Assembly (NCBI RefSeq): GCF_052324685.1
Contig: NW_027506897.1
Coordinates: 1,070,001-1,134,000, forward strand
Source of the DNA: Brachyhypopomus gauderio
Taxonomy: Eukaryota > Chordata > Actinopteri > Gymnotiformes > Hypopomidae
Length of the DNA stretch: 64,000 nt
Direction: 5' to 3'
The translations under genes and the position numbers were made by a program. This document shows positions 22,484-34,900 of this stretch, in pieces (the first letter of the stretch is position 1; each line of letters opens with the position of its first letter). The notes beneath the pieces were generated by a model. The model was not told the DNA's origin. It worked only from the letters and a program-made list of their open reading frames with translations, and did not search any database.

Positions 22484-22597
22484 CCACTCGGAGGACGGAA
22501 GCGCTCGTCGCACCCGCCAAACGTCAGTTTGTTGTGGACCAGCTGGCTAGTTCATAAACTCGCTGGGCTACCGATGGCTGCACACACTTGTTTACGG
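22484..22597 (+). promoter_or_regulatory. gon4l: Putative gon4l promoter and first (5' UTR) exon with a short upstream ORF
   Basis: A CpG-rich stretch leads to an exon ending at the good donor TTTACGG|gtaagc (22597). An ATG at 22574 would run into the next exon (23234) and stop after about 24 codons in a different frame from GON4L, so it is an upstream ORF rather than the main start. The transcription start itself cannot be seen. Confidence 0.5.
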
Positions 22598-23246
22598 GTA
22601 AGCAGTTCAGAAAGGATAAAAGAAACCCGTTGAACATCTCAGATGACACAAATCTCAAATCTTTGTACCAGAATATGTCCAGATAGGTTAGCCGTTAGCT
22701 AGCCCGCTAGCTGGAGCTGCAGCCCAAGGCCAGCACTGACACACCGGGCGGTGTTTATCTATCCCCCCTCACCTTTATCTGCGAGACCCGCTTAACTTTC
22801 ATTCATTTACTGCGAGGATGTGTGGTAAATAGTTAATAATAGTTCACCTTTGGTCATATGTGCGTGTTTTGTCCCGAGGACGTCGTGGCTAACCGGGCTA
22901 GCTAACAACACCGGGTCTCGTGCGCTCCAGTTAGAGTTAGCTAGCATGCTAGCAGGAGTTAGCCCTGTTTATGTGACACAAAGTCCGTTTTCTTGTGGAC
23001 AGACCAGTGAAATAACGTTAGTTTACCTCTGTTAGCTGGGCTGGATACATATGTGTCGGCACAAGTGTTTACATGTTTAACCCCAGTCATCTAGCAGCAG
23101 TGTTTTGTAAGGCTATCTTCACTATTGTGTGGTTGATGTTCAGGCCACTACAGTGTTGTATTAGTGTCATGATGAAGCTCCAGTTTGTGCTCGTCTGTTT
23201 CACGTCTGTTACTCGTCTGTTTCACGTTTGTAGCCCCGGAAACGAC

Positions 23247-26200
23247 ATGAAAACGGGCCGGAAGCGCAAGTCCACCTCTCCTGAGCCGCGAACTGAACAT
23301 GTAAAAGTTGTGAAGAGGGAATCTGGATATGATGGTGTGTGCAGACCGCCACCCAGTCCCACCAGAAGGATCTCTACGCCTGCGAAACATAAGCCTCAGA
23401 ATACAACATCTAGAAGACATTCTCCTAGATTTAAGAACCATGGCCTCAAACCAGGTACAGTGTGAAGCTGATATGATGTTGTATAGTCCTAACCCCTAAC
23501 CCTAGCCCCTAACCTTAACCCCTAGCCCTGGTGCAGTTTGTTGTTTCTGGATTTCACCTCTCAATGCAGGATGAACACATATGCACAGACACCATAAAGT
23601 TATATAGTAAAATACAGTAATAAAATTCTTATACATATTATTTTTTAAGAAAAGGGACAGGAGGGTGTGCTCCAACTATCAGAGCATCACACTCCCCAGC
23701 CTCCCTGCTATGATCGGGGTTCTGGAGAAGAGAGTCCTCTCGATAGTTGAATCTAGGTTACAAGAGGATCAATGCTATGGGAGTCTAGGGTACTGGCCCC
23801 ACTGTTATGGGAATATATTGTACTTGGCCCACTGCTATAGGAGTATAGGTGTATGGGAGGAGTATATACTGGGTCTGCTGCTACAGGCTATCCAGTCCCT
23901 CTACAAACGGAGCAGGAGCTTGTTTCACATGGCCAGCAGGATGTCAGACTGGTCCCCGGTGGGAGTTGGACTCCGCCAGGGCTGCCCTTTGTCACTGATT
24001 CTGTTCATAACTTTTATGGACAGAATTTCTCGGTGTAGCCAAGTGGTGGAGGGAGTTCGGTTTGGTGCCCTCAGGATTCCACGTCTCCTTTATGTGGATG
24101 GTGTGGTCCTGTTGACATCATCGGGTCAGGACCTACAGCTCTCGCTGGATCAGTTTGCAGCCGAATGCAAGACAGCCGAGATGAGAATCAGCACCTCTAA
24201 AACTGAGACCATGGTACTGGGACAAGGGTGGAGAGCCCTCTCTGGGTCGGGAGTGAGTCCTTGCCTCAAGTGGAGGAGTTGAAGTATCTCGGGTTCTTGT
24301 TCACGAGTGAGGGGATGATGGGACGAGAGATTGACAGGCGGATCGGTGCTGCGGCTGCAGTATTACAGACGCGGCTGTACCGGACCGTTGTGGTGAAGAG
24401 AGAGCTGAGCCAAAAGACAAAGCTCTCGATTTACTGGTCAATCTACGTTCTGACTCTCACCTATGGTCACGAGCTCTGGGTAGTGACCGAAAGAATGAGA
24501 TCATGAATACAAGCAGCTGAAATAAGTTTAATCTACACGGCGTCCGAGTCTCCCTTAGAGATGATGTACGGAGCACGGTCATCTGGGAGAGACTCGCTAG
24601 TAGAATCTCTCCTGTAGAGTCGCTGCTCCTCCACGTAGAGAGGAGCCAGGTGAGGTGGTTCAGGTATCTGGTTCAGATGCCACCTGGGCGCCTCCCTAGT
24701 GAGGTGATCTGGGCATGTCCAACTGGGAGGAGACCCCGGGGAAGACCCAGGACACACTGGAGAGATTATATCTCTCTGCTGACCTGGGAACGCCTCGGTA
24801 TCCCCCCAGAAGAGCTAGAAGAGGTGGCTGGGGAGAGGGAAACCTGGGCCTCTTTGATTAGACTACTGCCCCCATGACCCGGAGAAGCAGATGAAGATGG
24901 ATGGAGGGATTATTCCTTTGCTTAATTTTTTTCTTTAAATGATGATCCAGATGGATGAAATATAATATTATGTTATTGTTTTTGTCTGATAGGTACTGGA
25001 ACACCTGTGAATGTTCATTTAAACTATTTTTCCTCAGTGTTAGACTCCTGCAAAAAAGAGTTTTGTTTCTAGGTTCTTCTGACGTGGAGAGTGGTGATTC
25101 ACAGTCTCCCAGTGTTGTATCGTCTCCCGTTCTGTCAGAGGAGGACACAGAGCTGGGACTGGTCATCACGCTGGGTAAGAACACGTCTCACAGGGTTGTA
25201 GACCACACAGATGGTAAAGTACTGGACCGTTATGTAACTGTGGTAACATAATTAATGGTGCAGTGATATAGGTCATTTTAGGCTATATGGACACACATTA
25301 ATAATGTCTTCTGTTTTCTGCTCTGTCTTTGCCCGTGTGATATCTGGTCCCTCTTGATCTTCATGTGCTCTCTGGAAGATGAAGAGAGACCTGAGGAGCA
25401 GGAGTGTGTGAGGAAGAGGAGTGGAGGGAAGCCGAAGAAAGCGGCTCTCGCTAACGACGGCGACGGGTGTGCGGAGTCAGACATGGGGACTGTGGGGGCC
25501 GCCCCGGAGGACGAAGAAGAGGAGGAGGAGGAAGAGGAGTTCCGAAAACTGGATCGAGACTTGACCATGAAGTCGAAACAACACAACCTGACCTCGGTGG
25601 ACGTGCGCAGCATCATTCATGTAGGTCGCAGTGAGGTCGTGACCTTTACCCCTAGGCCACCAGGCTCCAGATGAACAGTCCTGATTGGCTGTTCAGTGTA
25701 ATCGTCTCTTTGATGATCTATATTTGTGTTCACTGGGGTTGCGAACACCTGTGCTTATTCCTCTTGGGTTTTGTTTGCATACAGGAGGTTATCACCAATG
25801 AACACGTAGTGGCCATGATGAAAGCAGCCATTAAGGAGACCCAGGACATGCCCATGTTTGTATGTCATTTCACTGTTTATACAGAAGCTGTATGGGTGGA
25901 CCCGCCCTCCATGTAGATTTATGTAATTATGGAGGATCATGTAATTATGCTTTCAACACAGGAACCCAAGATGACGCGTTCAAAGCTAAAGGAGGTTGTG
26001 GAGAAAGGGGTGGTGAGTTTGGTGTCTCTGTTCTCAGGCCATTGTGTGCGTGTTTACATTGCATGTTTGGTTTTCATTTCAATTGCGATGGTGTGTCTTT
26101 CAGGGCATTCCCACCTGGAACATCTCACCAATCAAGAAATCAACAGATATGAAGGTACACTGAGGTCAATTGAGGTGTTGTAAGTTGTGTTTTACACCAC

Positions 26201-26428
26201 GATGACATGGGCTTCCTTCTCTTCTCCTCTCTGGTTGGTTTGTTTGTCTACTTCCTTCCAGCCTCCACAGTTTTTAGACATTCCTCTTGAGGAAGAAGAG
26301 GATTCCTCAGATGAAGAGTACCAACCTGATGAGGAAGAAGAGGATGAGACTGGAGAGGAGGTAGAGTGTCTATCCACTCACAACATGCCGCTGCACTTCA
26401 GATCCTGCGGAGCAGATATATGATAGTG

Positions 26429-26465
<37 letters not shown>

Positions 26466-29400
26466 ACACAGACCATTCTGGAGAGTGACGTGGACAGTAT
26501 AGCGTCATCCCCATGCATCCGTCGTCGAGGTCGCCCGCTCACGCCCCTCGAGCTGTCGGAGTGTGAGGAGGAGAGGAGTGAGAGTCCTCAGCCGGTACGC
26601 GTGCGCTCACGGCGTCCCACAGCCGTCCCGTGTCCTTACCGTGTCACAGTCACGGCTGTAGTGTGTACGCAGCCGTGTGGAGCGTGGAGCTTTTGGTTGT
26701 GGGGGGGGGGGTCTGATTTTGAACTTCTTTCCTATGTCTAAGGGTACATGTCTAAGATTCATCAAAAGTCTAAAGGTTGATGTGCAGGCAAAATGACCAA
26801 GCAAGTTCCTGTCTTTAAATCAGGAACTTTCATCTCTTATTGTTCTGGAGTGTTCTGTGTTGGCCAGCGGGAGTGTTTTGACGTCTTAAGTCGCCTTCTC
26901 TGTTCCTCAAGCCCAAGACATGGAGACATCTCAGAGTGGAAGCTGTGCCTATGGGCCCCCCGGCCCCTCCCTCTCAGGCCGGCGGCCCAGCACGGCCCCC
27001 CCGAGCCCCCGACTCCTTCCTGGAGAAGCTGCACGCTGTGGATGAGGAGCTGGAGCTCGGACCCCTGTGCATGGAGCCCTACCAGGTAGTGCCTGAGGGG
27101 CAGTCTGAGTCCACCAGCCCCCTGTGGGGCTCTCCGTAGTGACTCTCCTCAGCTGTCCTTCTCTGGGGTACCTTTGGGTCTTGCTGGATGTTGTAAGAAT
27201 AGCGTCAGCGTGTAAGGAACATGCTAACATCCATGTTACAGCGACAACTACATGTGTAATACGTTCAGTCCAAATTCACTCCTGTTATTAAATGTGGACA
27301 GAACTAGTATAATTGTCTCTTGGAGCAAACGCAGGTGTATTTCAGCACACAGACCTCTTCAATTTGTTAATGTCATCAGCAGTGTTGGGAACGTTACTTT
27401 AAAAAAGTTATTAGTTATAGTTACTCACTACTTGTTCAAAAAAGTAACTGAGTTAGTAACTGAATTACTCTATAATAAAAGTAACTCGTTACCAGGGAAA
27501 GTAACTATTTGCGTTACAGTTAAAAAAAGGTTTTATGCCAATTAATTACGTTTTTTTAAGCAGTTTTCACAATCAGTTGAAATGAGTAGATCAGAAAGTT
27601 GTTTAACTTTTGATATTTATTGCACATCCACAGACCAGTGCAGGATAAAATCCTTTAAAATCCCAAATCTTTGTCAAAAAAAAAAAAAAGCAAAAGTAAA
27701 CAGTTACACTATATAAAGTGCATTTACATCTATCAAATTAAATTAAATTCTCTCAACCTGAGACAACTGGTTTGTTCACAACAGAAGTAAACTTAACAAT
27801 TAAACCTATATTCTTAATTAAATAAATCAAATACCCAGTCTGGTAGACATTCAGGAACTTAAAGTATTTTCTTAAATAATGTTTATATCGCCTTGAAAAT
27901 GCTAAATTTTCTTCGGCTTGCTCCTGACGCCATTTCGGCCTCTTCTCCGTTTGTGTCGTGTCACTCGCGTGCTTCGGCGCGCGTGTAAAAACACTGGCTC
28001 TGATTGGCTATCATCACGCTGCCTTAGCCAATCGCTTACTGACTTGTTAAGTTAAACGGGTGTTACACGGAGAAGTGACCTATCAGGATCTGTTACTCCT
28101 CACTAGCCTGGGCAGCGGTCCGCTCTAGTATATCAATATACAGTATAGTAACGCACCGCTTTTAATGACCAGTAACGTAAACGGCGTTGTAACGACAGGA
28201 AAAGTAATTAATTATATTATTCTGTTACTGACAAAATGACGCCGTTACCTAACGGCGTTATTTTTAACGGCGTTATTTGCAACACTGGTCATCAGAGATG
28301 ATGAATGAACCCACATTAGAAGTGTCAGCTGCACATATTACAGCAGTGATTTCAGAGTTTTCTCTTATGGAAAACAGACTGCAGAGTCTTGGATGTTTGC
28401 ATGTATATATATTTTTTTTACTAAGATACAGTCATTTAAATTCAGTACATTAAAAATTTTGAATTAAACTCCCATTACAGTTGCCATGTGTCATCTGCCC
28501 TGTAGGGCTGATCTGTGATTGTAATCACTCTCTCTGCAGTTTGATCTGTTTCTGTACGGCATGAGTAGCACAAATGAGCATTACAGATGAGCACCTGTCC
28601 CCAGGTGAAGCAGGATCACCCTCCTTTAGTTCTCCTCTTCCTCTCTCTGAGACTCTGAGCGGCAGGGACCCAGACCAGAGCCTGGTGGCGTGCCGGACGC
28701 GCTCCAAACGTCCCCTGAGGGACGTCCCCCTGGACCAGCTGGAGGCCCGGCTGTGTGCGCCCGACACCACGCCGGACATGTACGACCACAGCGCCGCCCT
28801 GGAGGACCGAGAGTGGAGTCAGTGGCTCCAGGGCCTCATGACCTCACACCTGGACAACGAAGGTCAGAGGTCACACCACACTGAGCGTGGGAGTCAACCT
28901 GCTTCTTATAATGTGGTTTTATTAGCGATAGTGTGGCCCACACCCATCTCATGGTGCGGTATTCCAGTTACTCCAGCGTCACGGGGCAGGCGTGGGCTGA
29001 GAGGGTTTGGGATCATCAGTACTGGGACACAAAGGCTTGTGTTGTTCTCACAGACTCGCGCCTCTGTAAGTCGTAATGGCTCTGTCTCTAGTTTAATGTG
29101 TATTGTTCATCCTGGTGCTTTAATGGCTGATCCCTGTTTGCTCTGTCCTGTTTCCACTCCGCTGACCTTTAGCCTGTTCGTCTCTCTGTCACACGTGTAT
29201 GGGTGTGTAGCAGCGTCTGACTGTGCTGGGTTTCTCTGGGTACACAGAGCACCACAGTTGTGCAGGTTCTGTGTATGATGGAGTGGAGTCTTCCCTCCTG
29301 ACCGGGGCGTGACTCCTGACCGGGGCGTGACTCCTGGCCGGGCCGTGATTCCTGACCGGGCCGTGACTCCTGGCCGGGCCGTGACTCCTGACCGGGGCGT

Positions 29401-29789
29401 GACTCTGGGACTCTCCCAGCAGGACAGTCTGATTGTCCGTCTGCTAATAGCCCATTACGTAATGCTTCTTTCCTTTTTCCTCCTCTTTCCTTTCTTTTTT
29501 TTTTCCAGAAGAGGGTGATGATGATGATGACGATCCTGAGTATAACTTCCTCGATGACGTGGACGAGCCCGATTTAGAGGACTACCGCAACGATCGAGCG
29601 GTTCGCATCACTAGTGAGTTCAGACCCGTGTTAATGTGCCTTCACAAGTGAGTGACCCTAAACACACACAGACTCCATGGCACTCTTCGTTAAACTAGAA
29701 AGCCTTAAGATTTCCCATGTTCTTGGTTCCCGTGTGAGTGTGTGCGAGCGAGTGTGCGTGTGAGTGTGAATGCGAGTGTGTGTGTGTGT

Positions 29790-29828
<39 letters not shown>

Positions 29829-30746
29829 AGACATACCATACAATGAAGTCGTATGATGAATCATGTGTTAGTTCTAGCTCCTGTGCTAAGGTTGTGTTGT
29901 AAGTCTTTGTGATGGAGGCTCATAGCAACACGTTGAGACTCTCTGTCCATAGTGATGTGTGAAGAGTTCTCCATTTACTCAAGTGTCATGGAGGCTTTCA
30001 GAAGCATCATCCACAGAGATCCTCAGTCTGGGGACTCTCCCCCTTCTTACCCCCCCCCCCCCCTCTCCTTGTCTTTCTGTCCTTTACAAGTTGCTTCTTG
30101 TGATTTAAGTGATTTCTCTCTCCTCCTCCATCAGAGAAGGAAGTTAATGAGCTTATGGAGGAGCTTCTGGAGACGGTGAGGGGGTTTAAACTCTTCTGAC
30201 CTCTTTGAGCCTGCTGCTTTATTACGTACCTCTTACGTTCCTCCCACCTCATTACCAGTTCCAGGATGAGCTGGGAAGGAACGAGCAGGATGAAGAGGGT
30301 CACGAGGAAGAGGAGGAACGTGATGAAACGCCATCGCCACAAAGTGTTGCGTCCCCCAGGAAATTCAACGTGCCCCAGGCCATTCGGTACAGCCCCCCAC
30401 CGTTCTTCCTCCCTCTCTCTCTTCCTCTCCCTCCCTCTCTCTCTCTCTTCCTCTCCCTCCCTCCCTCTCTCTCTTCCTCTCCCTCCCTCCCTCTCTCTCT
30501 CTTCCTCTCCCTCCCTCCCTCTCTCTCTTCCTCTCCCTCCCTGTATGTTGACACAGCGCTCTAGCATCTGCTGCAGTAGTCCAGTGTGTGATTCAGGGCA
30601 CGTATTCTCTCTGATGCAGCCACTATGGGTTGTGTGTATGACCCAAAGTCATGACCGTGTTTGTCCAGCTGCGTGGTGAATAACAGAGTGTAGCAGTGTT
30701 TTCTGCCCCTGCTGTATCCCTCACCGCCTCCGTGTAACGTGTCTCT

Positions 30747-30799
<53 letters not shown>

Positions 30800-31172
30800 G
30801 CCCTCCCTTTGGGACAGAACAGCAGAGGGGTGCTGTGGCTGTTTGGGTAGGGAGGCAGAGAGACTGCTCACGGTGTGAACACCTGTCTCACAGCAGGGCG
30901 GGACGACAGTGTGAACACCGCAGAGCTACAGAGCCTACGTGCACACACACACACACACACACACCTGTGGCTTGACTGTGTGCCGCGTTCTGAGAGCATA
31001 CAGGTGTGTGTGTTCTGAGGATGTTAATTTTGCCTCCTGTTGAAGGGGGTGTGTGAGACGTGTGGGGTTCAGGTGTGGTGCACAGAGAGGAACCAAACTC
31101 ACTTACTGGAACACACAACACCTGTACACACATACATATACACACACACTCGCTCCACACACACACTCGCTC

Positions 31173-31213
<41 letters not shown>

Positions 31214-31919
31214 TCCACACACACACACACCACACACATTCGCTCCAGACACACACACAATCTCACTTCACACACTCACCCACCCACACACACACACACA
31301 CTCGCTCCACATACACACACACTCTACACACAATCACATTGGATTAGATGACTCTTAGTGTGTGTGTGCGTGCGTGCTCGTGTTCACACGCACATCACGT
31401 AACTCTGGAAACAGACACTCATCTGATGTGAGACTCAGTATGTTAATGAGCCATGCTGATGTCTGGTTTGCCTTTTTTGTCCACCCGTGTGTGTGTGCGC
31501 GCATGTGAGTGTGCGCATGCGTGTGTGAGCGTGTGTGTGCATGTGTGTCGTTTTCCAGTGTTCTGTTTTCTCAATTTAGATATAGAAGCATTATATATTA
31601 TATTATTATATATATATGTATGTATATGTATATATGTGTGGTGTGCAGGTTTGAGGAGCCCCTGGCCCACGTGCTGACCGCATGCAGGCGAAGCGTGCGT
31701 GAGCAGCTCCACGCCCTCCAGCAGCGGCGTGAGGCCCCCAGCCGGCCCTGCCACGTGACCCTGGGGCCCGCCATGGTGCTGCTGCCCCCGCCCTGCGCCC
31801 TGACGCTCTCAGCCAATCAGAAGGATCGGCTGCGGCAGCAAATCCAGCAGGTGCAGAGCAGCTTTGCCACTGAAAAGGAAAACAGGATTGGATGCACACT
31901 TGATTGTGTAGAAGCTTGA

Positions 31920-31956
<37 letters not shown>

Positions 31957-34900
31957 AGCATGTCCAGCTGCTGACGCAGGTTCACATGCTGAGCAACCAT
32001 GTAGAGGCGCTGCAGAACCAGGCTAGCACCACAAAGATGTTCCTGGTGAGTTTGGCACCACTGTGCTCCTCACATGCCCCCAGGGGTAGAGGTCTGGGGG
32101 AACTGGTCTTACTGGGGGAACTGGTCTTACTGGTGCAGACGGGAAGGTTAACGGAGAGCTGCCTTCATACGACATGAGGTGTTTTAACATTGCCAGGTCT
32201 GACGTGAGGATCGGTGCGTTAGTTTGACTCTGACGTGGAGGATCGGTGCGTTAGTTTGACTCTGACGTGGAGGATCGGTGCGTTAGTTTGACTCTGACGT
32301 GGAGGTTCGGTGCGTTAGCGTGACTCTGACGTGGAGGTTCGGTGCGTTAGTGTGACTCTGACGTGGAGGTTCAGTGCGTTAGTTTGACTCTGACGTGGAG
32401 GTTCGGTGCGTTAGCGTGACTCTGACGTGGAGGTTCGGTGCGTTAGTGTGACTCTGACGTGGAGGTTCGGTGCGTTAGTGTGACTCTGACGTGGAGGTTC
32501 GGTGCGTTAGCGTGACTCTGACGTGGAGGTTCGGTGCGTTAGTGTGACTCTGACGTGGAGGTTCGGTGCGTTAGCGTGACTCTGACGTGGAGGTTCGGTG
32601 CGTTAGCGTGACTCTGACGTGGAGGTTCGGTGCGTTAGCGTGACTCTGACGTGGAGGTTCGGTGCGTTAGTGTGACTTTGATGTGGAGGCTCAGTGTGTT
32701 AGTGTGACTCTGACGAGGAGGTTCAGTGTGTTAGTGTGACTCTGGGCTGTTGTGTTTCAGATGGAACTGAAGTCGTTTGCGGTGCGAGCGGAGCAGCTCC
32801 GGGTGGGGGTGGCGCCCGGGTTTAGGAGTGTGTTCAGAGTGTATAACCTGCAGGCGTCTCTGGACCTGCTGGAGGAGCTGGAGAACACACCCCCTCCACC
32901 TGTTCCACCAGCCAGAGCCACACGTTCCCGCCCTGGTGAGGCACCTCATGACACAGATGCTCCGGTTTTCTCTATTTTATTTTTGACATGAAACCTTCCG
33001 GAGGACATTCTTCTCCTCCACTGTACCACCGTCTACCGTAGCCTAGCAACAGCTGACCAGCCAAATCTCTTCATTCTGTTTGTACAGTAGAACCCCGGAA
33101 CTCCCCAGAAATTGCATCACTTCCTGACGCTCCTACTGGAACGAATTAGCTTCGGGAAGTGATGCAGTCGAGTTCCGAATCAATTTTCCCCATAAGAAAT
33201 AAGTGAAAACGGATTAATCCGTTCTCCACCATCAATTTGAATTCCAATGCTAAGTCCATCACTCGAATGCTGTTTTCATACTTCTCTTTGATTGCCTTTT
33301 TCAACTCTATTGTTGTTCTTACTAGGGATGCACCGAAATGAAAATTCTTAGCCAAAACCGAAAACCAAAAATGAGGAAACCAAACGAAACACCGAAATTT
33401 ATTATGCCAATTATTAGTAACATTGGACTTATGGCTAACCTAATTAAAATCAAGGCATTGCTATTCAAACAATAAATTAATAACAAAATTTGATTTGAAA
33501 ATATTTATTTAGCACTGACATTACAGTAATACATATTATAAAATACAATTCAAAATTAAATATTTAACTTGAACCCACTCGTGTACAATAAGGCCTATAA
33601 CTGACTGGCCTGAAAGATAAATAGTAGTGTACTAGTGTATCAAAACAAAGATTGTGACATATGGGCTATATGTTAACCATAGGCCTTTAACAATAACAAA
33701 TGCACCAAGAATTGCAGACGTGTGAAGTGGAAAACATATATTTAAACGCTAAACACTACGACAGAGAACAGCTGATCGTCTAAGGCAGGGCTATTGAACT
33801 GGTGGCCCGCGGGCCGGTACGAATTCATTAAAGGGCCGGATCTGGCCTGCGGGCCGCCAGTTGAATAGCCCTGCCTTAGATGATCAGCTGTTCTCTGTCG
33901 TAGAAATTACGTTCGCCTGGCCCATAGGTCAGAGCTCTCTGCCAAATCTGGCCCGCAGAAAAATATAGTTGAATAGCCCTGGTCTAAGGCAACGAATTCC
34001 ATAATTTTTTTTTATTATGCCATTTTTTGCATTGGCGCCATCACTGGAAAACTTTTTTGCCTTTTCAAAAACGTCCACCACAGATGAAGTGGGAGTGCTC
34101 GGAGGGGTTTTCCTTTTCTGTGCTGCGTTCTTCTCATACTCAAAATATCGGTCAGGATGTTTGGCTTTCAGGTGATAAATTAAACCTGATGTGGAGAAAC
34201 ACTTTGCCGAAACACCCCCCTTGAAATTTCAGCATTGCATGTTTTGCAAATAGCTATCCGTGGGTCTTTCTTGGATGTACAGAAATACATCCACACCGCA
34301 GACATGCTAGCCTTTATCCAAATAAGCACGTGCAGGTGGCGATTTTTGCCTGCGTCATCACAAAATATTGTTTCGGTGATTAAAGTATTTTGGCCGAAAA
34401 CCGAAAATGCACATTTAGGCCATTTCGGCCAAAATTTTTCGGTGGCCGAATTTTTGGTGCATCCCTAAGAGTTTCCTCTTCTGCTTTTCTCCCATGTTTT
34501 TTGTCTAACACAGTACAAAAAACCCCAAAAAAACAACAAAAATACAGCAAAAGCTTGGAGCACAGTCTCAAAATGGTTTAAAACCCATTGACTAATGCCA
34601 ACTAGCGGCATGTGACCAAAGCACGAACTGCATTTTGTTTACAAAAGTTTTGATTTCGTTTGTTCGGGCTCCGAGACACAATTTTACTGAAATTTTGCGT
34701 GGAACTCCAAATATGTTGAGTACTGAGGCGGTCGAGTTCTGGGATTCTACTGTAGTGCCCTTATTTATCTCAGTAGGACATTTCCAGCGCAATTTAGTGC
34801 CGGCATTTTTTATGTCGTAAAAACACCACTCGTGTGAACTAACTTTGTATGAATTGCATTCAGCAGTTTTCATCAGTCTCTTTGCTGAATGTTTAAGAGG

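Larger units (their letters stand above)
33085..34752. mobile_element. pogo/Tigger-like mariner element, non-autonomous, with nested insertions
   Basis: Ends CAGTAGAACCCCGGAACTC and GAGTTCTGGGATTCTACTG are inverted repeats with two differences, flanked by TA on both sides (33083-33084 and 34753-34754), as mariner-family insertions are. The interior is largely replaced by a hAT-like insertion. It lies in a gon4l intron. Confidence 0.75.

Noticed and set aside
30007-30567. 186-codon Arg/Glu-rich minus-strand ORF
   Set aside because: It is the complement of the polypyrimidine tract plus gon4l exon antisense.
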